A stretch of DNA of 64,000 bases from positions 1-64,000 of the forward strand of contig DATEDI010000010.1 of the NCBI GenBank assembly GCA_035281745.1, in the 5' to 3' direction. The stretch is from 66-474 sp035281745 (lineage in GTDB: Bacteria; Pseudomonadota; Gammaproteobacteria; Xanthomonadales; Rhodanobacteraceae). Positions 47,533-56,119 of this stretch are shown here, piece after piece (within the stretch, counting starts at the first letter, position 1; each line of letters starts with the position of its first letter). The notes beneath the pieces are model-generated. The model did not search any database. It had not been told where the DNA came from and was given only the letters and a program-made list of their open reading frames with translations. The position numbers and the translations under genes are program-made.

Positions 47533-48677
47533 ACCGTGCGCCTCGCTGCCGCCGTCGCATGCGGGGCGTGTGCAGTCGCGATTCGCGCCAGCAGCGTATT
47601 CCACCGGCCAAGAATCTCGCTGGTCGAATAGAGATTGCATACCTCGCGCGCACGCGCGCCGAGTTCCGCGCGCAGCGCATCGTCCTGCATCAGCATGTCG
47701 AGCGCGACCGCCAGGCCGCGGGTGTCGCCGGTCGGCACCAGCCAGCCGTTTTCACCGTGCGTGATCAGCTCGCGCGGCCCCATTTCACAGTCGAAACTGA
47801 TGCAGGCCCGCCCTTCGGCCATCGCCTCCAGCAGTGCATTGGGGAATCCTTCGATCAGCGACGGCAACACGAACAGATCGGCACGCCGCATTGTTTCGCG
47901 GACATTCTTGATGAAACCCGGCAGCATGACGCGATCGGCAAGGCCGTGATCCTGGATCGTCCGCGCGAGTGAATGGCGCAAGCGCCCTTCGCCCACGATT
48001 TCCAGCCGCCACGCCGGATGGCGCTGGGCAACCTGCGCGAACGCGGCGATCAACAGATCGAAACCCTTCTTCGGCACCAGTCGACCCACCGCCAGCATGG
48101 TTCTTGGCCCGTCCCGGTCGGCCACCGAAGCAATGGGCGATATCTCGCAACCGGAAGCAGACGCCACCGGATTCGGAATGACGTCCACCGCACGCCCGAC
48201 CAGCCCCTCCAGCTGATCGGCGCAGCGGCGGGTCTGCGCGACCACCGCCGCGGCGCGGCGGTACAACGGGCGAGCCAGTGCGCGCCACACGCCGCCGACC
48301 CAGCGGGTGCCCGGTGCGCTCCGCTCGGAAACGATCACGCGTCCGCGCAACTTCCCGGCCGCGATCAACACCAGCACGTTGGTGCGGGTGAGGAAACTGA
48401 CGATCGCATCGGGTTCGGCAAGATTGATCTCGCGACGCAGCGCGCGGATACGGGTCAGGTTGTGGCCGATGGCGTCCACTGGCGTCGCCGAGCGCCCGGT
48501 CACATCCAGGGCGACGCGTCGTACCGCCGCATCCAGCTTGTACTTGTCACCCAGCCCGGCGGCGAGCGTGACCAGCGTGACCTGGTGGCCATCGTTCACC
48601 CAAGCGTTGGCGAGCGCGGTCATCACGCGTTCGGCGCCACCACCATCGAGCGAGGGAATGACCAGTACCAGTTTCAC
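47529..48677 (-). CDS. Glycosyltransferase family 4 protein
   Basis: A 382-residue GT4 enzyme starting MKLVLVIPSLDGGGAERVMT. The acceptor half resembles GalNAc-transferring enzymes of the PglA/PglJ group. The donor half is TMLAVGRLVPKKGFDLLIAA with EGFPNALLEAMAEGRACISF. Both ends overlap neighbours by four bases (ATGA), so it belongs to a tightly coupled block wzx-sulfotransferase-GT-GT-polymerase. Confidence 0.93.
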   Translation of the reverse strand: MKLVLVIPSLDGGGAERVMTALANAWVNDGHQVTLVTLAAGLGDKYKLDAAVRRVALDVTGRSATPVDAIGHNLTRIRALRREINLAEPDAIVSFLTRTNVLVLIAAGKLRGRVIVSERSAPGTRWVGGVWRALARPLYRRAAAVVAQTRRCADQLEGLVGRAVDVIPNPVASASGCEISPIASVADRDGPRTMLAVGRLVPKKGFDLLIAAFAQVAQRHPAWRLEIVGEGRLRHSLARTIQDHGLADRVMLPGFIKNVRETMRRADLFVLPSLIEGFPNALLEAMAEGRACISFDCEMGPRELITHGENGWLVPTGDTRGLAVALDMLMQDDALRAELGARAREVCNLYSTSEILGRWNTLLARIATAHAPHATAAARRTV

Positions 48678-49582
48678 GCCGCGGCACCTCGCCAGTGGAC
48701 CAGGCTTCTGCCCGTGATCGATTCCAGCAGCCGGACGTCCGGCGTGAAGTGCGCGCGCATTTCATCCATCAGCGCAGGCGCGATCACCTGTTTTCCGCGC
48801 ACGAAGTTGACGCTGCGCAGCGCGTCCAGCACGCCGAGGCGTTCGATGCCCACCCGCCGCTTGGCGTACAGCGCAGCGCGGACCAGCGGTTTCGGCGTCT
48901 TCTGCGTGAACTCCGCCAGCGACTGCCAGCGTGCGCGCCGACGCGGATTCACCAGCGGAAATTCGTCGCGACCGTCGTGCTTGATGTCGAGGAATGCCAG
49001 GACCTCGCGGTAGACGCGCGCCGGGTCCGCGGCGAAATCGTCATAGAACCACCAGCGCACTTGCGATTCGGGAAACGTCTGCAGCAATCGCTGCAGTTGC
49101 AGGCCGAGCAACGGCAAGGTGTCGTACAGCAAAATCTTGTGGTCGCGTCCGCGCGGCGGAACCTTGCGACCGGCGCGACGGTCCGCACACAGTGCCCAGG
49201 CATCGGCGAAATCGACGACATTTTCATCGCGCGAGCGCAGCGCCTGCGCGTGCATGGAAATCGCGAGGTCGACCGGATTGCGCAGCATCACGATCAGCTT
49301 CGCGGCCGGCAGCGTGCGACGGATCTCGGCGATCGCGGAGTCGGAGTACATGTAGAAGATCGAGGCCTCGCCGACGGCGAGATGTTCGTCCGTCGCGCCG
49401 GCAAACAGCGCCGCGTAATCCTTCCACGTCGACACGTAACGGTGCTCGGGCAAGTCCGAGGCGAAATAACCTGGTTCCTTGGGCATGCACATGAAGATGC
49501 GCGGGTGCTGGCGCAGGTACGTGGCCAGCGCGGTGGTGCCGCATTTCGGCGCACCCGCGAGGATGAAATTCGGTGCAGTCAT
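48674..49582 (-). CDS. Sulfotransferase family protein
   Basis: Transfers sulfate from PAPS to a hydroxyl group. It has 302 residues from the ATG at 49582 (MTAPNFILAGAPKCGTTALA). The 5'-phosphosulfate loop is GAPKCGTTALATYL and the 3'-phosphate region is VMLRNPVDLAISMH, the two hallmarks of the family. Located between the flippase and a GT4 gene, with ATGA overlaps on both sides, so it is an integral part of the polysaccharide operon; the product is likely a sulfated sugar. Confidence 0.9.
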   Translation of the reverse strand: MTAPNFILAGAPKCGTTALATYLRQHPRIFMCMPKEPGYFASDLPEHRYVSTWKDYAALFAGATDEHLAVGEASIFYMYSDSAIAEIRRTLPAAKLIVMLRNPVDLAISMHAQALRSRDENVVDFADAWALCADRRAGRKVPPRGRDHKILLYDTLPLLGLQLQRLLQTFPESQVRWWFYDDFAADPARVYREVLAFLDIKHDGRDEFPLVNPRRRARWQSLAEFTQKTPKPLVRAALYAKRRVGIERLGVLDALRSVNFVRGKQVIAPALMDEMRAHFTPDVRLLESITGRSLVHWRGAAA

Positions 49583-50949
49583 CGCTTTTCCCCGAGTGGC
49601 AGGATGGTCGGGTTGACACCGAGTCGCGAACGCACGAACGCCAGACCCGAGACGTTCCATGCCACGCTCCCGAATGCGGTCGCGAGCGCGGCACCGATCA
49701 GGCCGAACAGCGGAATCAACGCCACGCTGAAGACCACGTTCAGTGCGGCCGCCAGCGCCATGAACCATGACGCCTGGCGCTCGTAGCGGGTCATCGTCAT
49801 CAGGAAGCCGGTGGGGCCGCTCATCGCGGCAACGCATTGGCCGGCAAGGATGATGAGCAATGGCACGTAGGCGGCTTCCGCGAAACCATTGCCGAACAGG
49901 CCGAGCACCCAGTAGCCGGCGACCGCGATCGCGAGCGCGACCGCCGCGGTGACGATGAACGTCAGCCTGGCCGCGTGATGCACTAGCCTCGCCATGGTCG
50001 CGTGGTCGTCGGTGGCATAGCTCTCGGCGATCATCGGCGCGAGGATGGTGTTGACCGCCGTCAAGCCATACGCCGCGATCGCCGCCAGCCGCACCGCCGC
50101 GTAATACGGTCCCACTTCGTCCGCGCCGGCGAAGCCGCCGAGGATCAAGACGTCCACGCGATTGGAAACGATCCCGATCGCCGCCAGCAAAAAAAGCTGG
50201 CGGCCCAGCTTGAACCAGGCGCGCGGTTCGTAGCGCGGCTCGATGTGTTTCGCCGCGGCCGGCCACGCGCGCGACAGGTGCCATTCGGAACATCCCACCG
50301 CCGCCAACGCCGCGACGACATTGGCCAGCATGATGCCCGGTGCATCCAGCCGCAGCCCCAGCGGCAGGGCAAGTACCAGCACCAGCGCGATCAAGAAGAC
50401 CGGGCGTACCAAACTGTTGTAAGCCCCGGAACTGACGGCCCGCTTGTAGCCGCGGAAGAAGCCACCGTTCAATCCGAGTTGCGCCAGCAATGGCAGCAAC
50501 AGGAAGCTCGCCAGCATCGTCCGCAGCGTCGCGCTGCCCATCCGATCGTGCAGCACGAGCACCAATGCGGCGCCGGCCAGCATGATCGCGATGCTTCCGG
50601 CCAGCACGATGCCGCTGGCGCCGCGGCGCAAGCCACGCAACGCGCCCCAATCCTTGCGGTGCAGATAGATCGGCACGAAGCGCACCACGCTGCTGCTCTG
50701 GCCGAGCAGCGCCAGCACCACCAGCACGCTCACCCACGACATCGCGTATGCGTAAATGCCGTATTGCGACTTGCCGACCAGCCGCGCCAGCAGCACGTTG
50801 ACGATCAGGCTGAAGCCGGCGCCGCCCACCTGTACCAGCAGTGCGCCGGATGCGCCGCGGCGAAGCAGGCGCGTGGCGGCGGCAAAGTCGACCGTCGCAT
50901 GGCCGGCGTCGCCCAGCGGGCGGGAGGCTTCGGACGCTTCAACCGCCAT
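49579..50949 (-). CDS. Oligosaccharide flippase family protein (Wzx-like)
   Basis: A 456-residue MATE-like membrane protein with about 12-14 hydrophobic helices that would flip lipid-linked repeat units to the periplasm. Typical features are the N-terminal ARLVGKSQYGIYAYAMSWV segment and the GFFRGYKRAVSSGAYN loop. Stop overlaps the sulfotransferase start. It lies 51 bp downstream of the Wzc-like gene. Confidence 0.93.
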   Translation of the reverse strand: MAVEASEASRPLGDAGHATVDFAAATRLLRRGASGALLVQVGGAGFSLIVNVLLARLVGKSQYGIYAYAMSWVSVLVVLALLGQSSSVVRFVPIYLHRKDWGALRGLRRGASGIVLAGSIAIMLAGAALVLVLHDRMGSATLRTMLASFLLLPLLAQLGLNGGFFRGYKRAVSSGAYNSLVRPVFLIALVLVLALPLGLRLDAPGIMLANVVAALAAVGCSEWHLSRAWPAAAKHIEPRYEPRAWFKLGRQLFLLAAIGIVSNRVDVLILGGFAGADEVGPYYAAVRLAAIAAYGLTAVNTILAPMIAESYATDDHATMARLVHHAARLTFIVTAAVALAIAVAGYWVLGLFGNGFAEAAYVPLLIILAGQCVAAMSGPTGFLMTMTRYERQASWFMALAAALNVVFSVALIPLFGLIGAALATAFGSVAWNVSGLAFVRSRLGVNPTILPLGEKR

Positions 50950-51000
50950 CGTCCTGCCTCCACCACCGCGGGGCAGGTGTGCCGATGATCGCGGTGCGGA

Positions 51001-53268
51001 TCATTCGGTCAGTCCATCCGCGTGGTAACCGTAGGCGTTGAAGCCGCCGCTGCGTCGCTCCATCCCGTTGAACACGACGCCCTTGATTTCGACGCCGCTC
51101 TGGCGGAAGCGCTGCATCGCCATCTCGACCTCGCGCGACTGGTTGAGGCCGAAGCGCACCACCAGCAGGCTGGTGCCGACGTGGTGGCCGATGATGGTGG
51201 CGTCGGTCACCGAAAGAATCGGCGGGCTGTCGATCACGATCAGGTCGTACTGCGGCGAAAGCGCGTGCAGCAGCGCCGCGAAGCGCGGCCGCATCAGCAG
51301 TTCGGAAGGATTGGACGGTTTGCGGCCGGCCGGGATGAAGTGCAGGTTCTCCACGTCCTCGACGGAGCGGATCGCCTCTTCGAGGATGATCCGGTCGGCG
51401 AGCAATTCGGACAGCCCGTTGTCCGGGCGGCCGCCGAGGATGGTGTGCAGCTTGCCGTCGCGCATGTTGGCATCGATCAACAACACCCGCTGCCCGGCCT
51501 GCGCGTTGATGGCCGAAAGGTTTGCCGATACGAACGTCTTGCCGGCGTTGGGGCTGGAGCCGCAAATCATGATGCGGTTGTTGGCGGCATCCGGCGCGGT
51601 GAAGTACAGGCTGGTGCGCAGGCTGCGCAAGGCTTCGGCGGCAAGGTCCTCGGGCGCCGCCAGCGCCAGCAGGCGCTGCCGGCGTCGCGAGAACAGCCGC
51701 GGCCGCTCGTGTTCGGAAAGGGCGAGTTGCTGCTCGCTCAACGGAATCGCGGTAAACACCGGCAGGCCGAGCTGTTCGATTTCCGCCGGGTCTTCCATGC
51801 CGCGTTTCATGAACTGGCGCAGGAACACGAAGGCGAGCGCGAGCACCGCACCCGCGACGGTGCTTCCCGCCACCGTCATCAACTTCTTCGGCTTCGCAGG
51901 ACTCGTGATGTCCACCGTGGGTTCGTCCACGATGCGCGCCGTGCCGACCGCGCCCGCTTGCGAGATTTGAAGTTGCTGTTCCTCGTTGAGCAGGCCGTTG
52001 TAGGTGGTGTTCAACACCTGCACGTTGCCGTTAAGCCGCAGCAATTGGCGCTGCGTATCCGGCAAGGTGTTCATCTGCTTCTGCATCTCGGATTTGCGTG
52101 CCTGCAACATGCCGATCTGGTTCACGATGGCCTTGTAGGCCGGGTGTTGCGGCGTGTACAGGCGCGCTGCTTCGAGCCGCTGCGTCTCGAGCTGGCGCAG
52201 GCTGCTGTTGATGTCGTCGAGTTGCGTCAAAAAGCTCTGCGTTTGCATCGGCACGTCCACCGAGTGCGCTTTCAACTGGTACGCATTCAGCGCGGCTTGC
52301 GCGTCTTCCAATCGCCCTTTCACGATCGGCAACTGTTTCTTGACGAACTTCAGGCTGTTCGCGGACTGCGCGGAATTCCGCCCCACGTTCTGCGAAAGGA
52401 AGGCCTGCGTGACATAGTCGAGAATCTGGACCGCCAGGTGCGGGCTGGCGCTGTCGAGCGACAGCTGGATCACGTTGGAATTCTGTTGTGCCGGCTGGGC
52501 GTTGATCGACGCCTGCAGTCCCGAAACGGTCGATGCCTCGTTGTTCCGCGTGACGCTGAAATGCGTATCCGGATTGGCATCCAGTTTGGTGACCTGCATC
52601 GTGATGCCGTTGCGTTTCACCGTCTGCCCGACGTGGCCCTGCAGCAACACCTTTCCGTCCATCAATGGAACGAGGCTGTCCTTGCGCAGCGTGTAGGCGC
52701 CATGCTCGCCTGCCACCAGCGTCAAGGTCTGGCCGAGCAGGCTGTCGGGGACGTCGAGGCGAGCCACGTCAAGTTGCGATCCGCCCCAGTCGTATCGCCC
52801 GAGACCGGGCCATGCGTCCGCCACCGCGCCGGGCTTGGAGGGCGTGTAAAACTGCGCGGCGAGGTTTCCGATCAGCGGTACGCGATCGGGTGAAACCACG
52901 ATGTTGAGATTGAGCGCATCGACCGCGCTCTGGACCACCGAATACGATGTCAGGATCGACACGGCGTCGGTGGAGCCCGGATCGGATGCGCCCACCGCCT
53001 GTTCGACGGCGGTAATGCCGGGCAGCGTCGGCGCCTGCTCGACCTGCAGCAGGGCCGTCGCCTGATAGATCGGCCTCGTCAGCAGGACATAGGCGAGGCC
53101 GGCCAGGAAAAAGACCGCGGTCACCGTGAGGATGAATCGCTTGTGATCGATCAGCGTGCCGAGCAGTGCGCGCAGATCGATGTCGTCGCCGCCGCTCTGT
53201 TCCATCGGCAGCGCACGCGCGTCGACGAAAGCCGGGTGTGAATATTCAAGTCGTTGTGTGGGCGTCAT
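51001..53268 (-). CDS. Polysaccharide co-polymerase/tyrosine autokinase (Wzc type)
   Basis: Regulates chain length and export of the polymer. It has 755 residues, a fused PCP-2a protein. There is an N-terminal Wzz domain with helices at about 45-63 and 464-484 flanking a long periplasmic part with coiled coil (about 310-440). The C-terminal BY-kinase domain has Walker A GSSPNAGKT (570-578), Walker A' VLLIDANMR (595-603, with Asn in place of the usual Asp) and Walker B YDLIVIDSPP. The C-terminal tail has only two tyrosines, 746 and 748. It heads the leftward operon and is divergent from wza. Confidence 0.94.
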   Translation of the reverse strand: MTPTQRLEYSHPAFVDARALPMEQSGGDDIDLRALLGTLIDHKRFILTVTAVFFLAGLAYVLLTRPIYQATALLQVEQAPTLPGITAVEQAVGASDPGSTDAVSILTSYSVVQSAVDALNLNIVVSPDRVPLIGNLAAQFYTPSKPGAVADAWPGLGRYDWGGSQLDVARLDVPDSLLGQTLTLVAGEHGAYTLRKDSLVPLMDGKVLLQGHVGQTVKRNGITMQVTKLDANPDTHFSVTRNNEASTVSGLQASINAQPAQQNSNVIQLSLDSASPHLAVQILDYVTQAFLSQNVGRNSAQSANSLKFVKKQLPIVKGRLEDAQAALNAYQLKAHSVDVPMQTQSFLTQLDDINSSLRQLETQRLEAARLYTPQHPAYKAIVNQIGMLQARKSEMQKQMNTLPDTQRQLLRLNGNVQVLNTTYNGLLNEEQQLQISQAGAVGTARIVDEPTVDITSPAKPKKLMTVAGSTVAGAVLALAFVFLRQFMKRGMEDPAEIEQLGLPVFTAIPLSEQQLALSEHERPRLFSRRRQRLLALAAPEDLAAEALRSLRTSLYFTAPDAANNRIMICGSSPNAGKTFVSANLSAINAQAGQRVLLIDANMRDGKLHTILGGRPDNGLSELLADRIILEEAIRSVEDVENLHFIPAGRKPSNPSELLMRPRFAALLHALSPQYDLIVIDSPPILSVTDATIIGHHVGTSLLVVRFGLNQSREVEMAMQRFRQSGVEIKGVVFNGMERRSGGFNAYGYHADGLTE

Positions 53269-54007
53269 TGGAGTCCTCCTGACTCACCCGGGCCGTCTGA
53301 TCCGAACGCCGCATGCGGGGCCATGGACGAAAGCAAAAGCTGCAGGCGAACCTGCGCGCGTCGTTGGAAATGTGTTTCGGCATGCGCTTGCGATCTCATC
53401 CTGTGGTCGCTCCGTTTGGCTTCCTTGCCGTCGGTACCAGTACCACGCGGCGTGCCGTTTCCGGGTACCGCGTCGGCGGGTCGTGTGGTCGCGTGCCGAT
53501 GCAACGCACCGCGTCGTCGGCGGGTTCGAATCTTCGATTCTTGCAACGACGTGCTGAACGAAACCATCACAACTTCGGGACGAATCCGGAATATCCACGC
53601 ATTCATGAAATAGACAGCCGTCTATTCACGGTGGAAATGCAAGTGCATACAAAAACTTGTCGAATCCATTCGTGTTTCATAACCACTCTGACACGAAAAT
53701 AAATGGCTTTTCATTCAGCGCCGTGCGCTGGACACAGCCTGATCGACATGGCCTACTGTGGGTCGGCATCGTGGCGGGATGCAGCGCATTCGACCGCGAT
53801 CCGGCGCGCAAAACGTGGCGCGCAGCGGCGTTGACGGCGAAGACCGTTCCGTCATCGGTGATGTTCATCGTTGCAGGCACCGCGTCGGCAACCGACCGAA
53901 GAATCCCGATGCGCCGCGCGTTGTCCCACGCATCGTCGCGGGTCGTTCCGACCGGGCGCGGCGTCATGCGCGGTTTGCGTCCCCGTCCTCCTACAAGGCG
54001 AACTGAA
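53269..54007. promoter_or_regulatory. Divergent regulatory region between wzc and wza
   Basis: A 739-bp gap without a convincing gene; small open frames lack family features and ribosome-binding sites. The middle part (about 53560-53720) is A+T-rich and holds a GCATTCA motif (53599-53605) like those before the wecA-like gene, and a perfect dyad ATAGAC-AGCC-GTCTAT (53610-53625). A weak promoter-like pair on the plus strand, TTGTCG (53657-53662) with 17 bp to TAACCA (53680-53685), would give wza a leader of about 300 bases. Confidence 0.4.
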
Positions 54008-55174
54008 ATGGAACTTCCGCAGCGGACTCTCGATGGAATGATTTCCCGCGTGCAAGCGCGCAAGATGGGTGCAACGCGCAAAGCCAACGCCGCACGCTGC
54101 GTGCTGGCGGTGATGGCGTGTGCGGTGATGGCGGGTTGCGTGCCAGGCCAGACCGCTTCACTGAACGTGCGGGCCGCGCAGACGGACCCCGATTACGTCC
54201 ACCTGGTGCCGATCACGCCGCAGGTCATCGCGCAGGAAGACGCGGCCGATTCATCGGGAGCCATCCCGCCGGCGCTGCTCGGCTATCAACCGCAGGCGTA
54301 TCAGATCGGCCCCGGCGACACGCTGTACATCACGGTGTGGAACCATCCGGAGCTCACTTCACCGGCGGGCAACCAGAACCAGGCGGCGGCCAACGGCCGC
54401 GTGGTGCAAGCCGACGGCTCGATCTACTACCCGTTCGCCGGCAAGGTGCAGGCGGCCGGCAAGACCATCGATCAACTGCGCGGGATCCTCGCGAGCAAAT
54501 TGAGTACGTATTTGAAGAAGCCGCAGGTCGATGTCAGCGTGCTCAGTTACGACAGCCAGCACGTAGTGCTTCAAGGCGCGTTCACCAAGACCGGGCCGCA
54601 GCCGATCACGGGCGTGCCGTTGACGCTTGGCGAGGCGATGGGCAAGGCGATCGTGGATGATCCCAACGCGAATCTTTCCGACGTGGTGTTGACGCGTGGC
54701 GGCCAAGCCTATCACCTGGACATCGACCGGATGGAACACGACGGCCACGCGAAAGAGATTTACCTCAAGGCTGGCGACCGCATCTTCCTGCCCTACAACG
54801 ACCATCAGCAGGTATACGTGATGGGCGAGGTCAATCGTCCGCGCGTGGTGCGCTTCAGTTCCGCCGACATCTCATTGACCGAAGCGATCGGCGCGGCAGG
54901 CGGCCTGAACCAGGTCACCTCGAAAGGCAAGATCTACGTGATCCGCAATACCTCGCATCCGGGCAGTGCCAAGGCGACGGTCTACGAACTGGATGCGAAA
55001 TCGGCGGTGGCGTTGGCGCTGGGCAGCCAGTTCGAGGTGCAACCGGGCGACGTAGTGTTCGCGTCGGCCGCCGGCATCACGCGCTGGAACCGCTTCATGA
55101 GCCAGTTGTTGCCGATCACCAGTGCGATCAATTCGACCGCGGCGGCGCAGTACTACTTCCAGCGCAATCCGTAA
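54008..55174 (+). CDS. Polysaccharide export outer-membrane lipoprotein (Wza type)
   Basis: Forms the outer-membrane export channel. It has 388 residues from the ATG at 54008 with AAGGCGAA upstream; a second ATG at 54065 would give a shorter lipoprotein signal. The lipobox VMAGC contains the acylated Cys. The Poly_export domain has YQIGPGDTLYITVWNHPELT and GRVVQADGSIYYPFAGKV, and SLBB-like repeats include VYVMGEVNRPRVVRFS and ITLTEAI-like IGAAGGLNQVTSKG. Divergent from wzc. Confidence 0.94.
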   Translation: MELPQRTLDGMISRVQARKMGATRKANAARCVLAVMACAVMAGCVPGQTASLNVRAAQTDPDYVHLVPITPQVIAQEDAADSSGAIPPALLGYQPQAYQIGPGDTLYITVWNHPELTSPAGNQNQAAANGRVVQADGSIYYPFAGKVQAAGKTIDQLRGILASKLSTYLKKPQVDVSVLSYDSQHVVLQGAFTKTGPQPITGVPLTLGEAMGKAIVDDPNANLSDVVLTRGGQAYHLDIDRMEHDGHAKEIYLKAGDRIFLPYNDHQQVYVMGEVNRPRVVRFSSADISLTEAIGAAGGLNQVTSKGKIYVIRNTSHPGSAKATVYELDAKSAVALALGSQFEVQPGDVVFASAAGITRWNRFMSQLLPITSAINSTAAAQYYFQRNP

Positions 55175-55236
55175 TGGTCCTGCAGCCGGACCCTTGCGCC
55201 CGTGACGCGCAGGTCCGGTTGCAGGATTCGCATCGG

Positions 55237-55267
55237 TTGACCTTGCCCCAAGGGCAAGGCGTAATCT
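55237..55267 (+). promoter_or_regulatory. MerR-type promoter with operator dyad
   Basis: A -35 TTGACC (55237-55242) and a -10 TAATCT (55262-55267) are separated by 19 bp. The spacer holds the perfect 8-bp dyad CCTTGCCC-CAA-GGGCAAGG (55241-55259). The over-long spacer with the operator inside it is the defining design of MerR-regulated promoters. It directly precedes the MerR gene, so autoregulation is expected. Confidence 0.8.
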
Positions 55268-55276
55268 CCGCAACCG

Positions 55277-55792
55277 ATGTCGAATACCAACCCCGCCATG
55301 AAGTTCCTGCGCATTGGCCAGCTCGCCGCTCGCAGCGGCGTGTCGGCCAAGGCGTTGCGCCTGTACGAGGCGCGCGGCCTGCTGCACCCCGATTCGCATT
55401 CCGCAAGCGGCTATCGCCTGTACGGCCTGCCCGCGCTTGCCCGGCTCAATGAAATTGGTTTGCTGAAGCGCGCCGGTTTCACGTTGGCCGAGATCGGCAA
55501 GCTGCTGGCACGCGAAGGCTCGGCTGCAGCGCTGATCGAGATGCGCATCGTCGCATTGCACCGCGAGGTGCAGTCCAAAAAGCAGGCGCTGGCGGCGCTG
55601 GAAAGCGCGTGGCGCGGGTTGGATTCGGCATCGAACGATATCGACCAACTTCTGGAGAACATCAGGATGAACGATAAACTCGACATGCGCTTCAGCGAAG
55701 CCGAAATGGCCGAGTTCAAGCGGCGCGGAGAAATCCTCGGCAAACACTTCACGCCCGCGGAGCGCGAACGGATGCGCCGGCGCGCGGAATAA
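55277..55792 (+). CDS. MerR family transcriptional regulator, truncated by a premature stop
   Basis: A 171-residue protein with an N-terminal winged HTH (about 11-80, FLRIGQLAARSGVSAKALRLYEARGLL) and a dimerisation coiled coil (about 80-120). It then ends in TAA in the middle of what looks like a TipAS-type effector domain (ERERMRRRAE then stop). The codons after the stop stay in the same frame and read LGETGMRQTQQEWPEL. The ATG at 55277 lies only 10 nt after the -10, so it may be leaderless; ATG 55298 is an alternative. Confidence 0.85.
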   Translation: MSNTNPAMKFLRIGQLAARSGVSAKALRLYEARGLLHPDSHSASGYRLYGLPALARLNEIGLLKRAGFTLAEIGKLLAREGSAAALIEMRIVALHREVQSKKQALAALESAWRGLDSASNDIDQLLENIRMNDKLDMRFSEAEMAEFKRRGEILGKHFTPAERERMRRRAE

Positions 55793-56086
55793 CTCGGTGA
55801 AACCGGCATGCGGCAGACGCAGCAGGAATGGCCGGAACTGATCAAGCAAGTACGCGGAGCGATGAACCTGGGCATCCCCCCGACCGATCCCTCGGCGGTC
55901 GAAATGGGACGCCGGTGGTATGCGTTGGTCCAGGCCTTCACCGGCGGCGATGCCAACCTCGAGCGCAGGCTGAAAGACGCATACGGCAAGGAGCCGCAGG
56001 TGATGACCGCGCAGGGTATGGACAAGACCATGTTCGCCTACATTCGCGAATCGATGCAGGCGGCGGGATTGAAATTGTCCGCGTGA
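55793..56086 (+). pseudogene. Separated C-terminal TipAS-like part of the MerR regulator
   Basis: Continuation of the same reading frame after the TAA at 55790-55792. It encodes LGETGMRQTQQEWPELIKQV and onward to VQAFTGGDANLERRL and MFAYIRESMQAAGLKLSA, a typical TipAS (drug/effector-binding) C-terminal half. Translation could restart at the ATG at 55808 (92 residues), but no ribosome-binding site is evident. One base change, GAA to TAA, would explain the break. A sequencing error or a recent mutation are both possible. Confidence 0.75.
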
Positions 56087-56116
56087 AAAACGGGGCGCCG
56101 GACGGCGCCCCGTTTT
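56087..56116. terminator. Bidirectional rho-independent terminator
   Basis: A perfect 13-bp stem AAAACGGGGCGCC (56087-56099) and GGCGCCCCGTTTT (56104-56116) with loop GGAC, between the convergent MerR/TipAS frame and the S9 peptidase gene. A and T tracts on both sides let it work on both strands. Confidence 0.9.
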
Positions 56117-56119
56117 GCA

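Noticed and set aside
53677..54087. 136-codon minus-strand frame before wza, with a stretch (ITDDGTVFAVNAAARHVL) reminiscent of a PAS domain
   Set aside because: It overlaps the wza start, lacks a ribosome-binding site and the similarity is short; it could be a decayed gene but the evidence is too thin.
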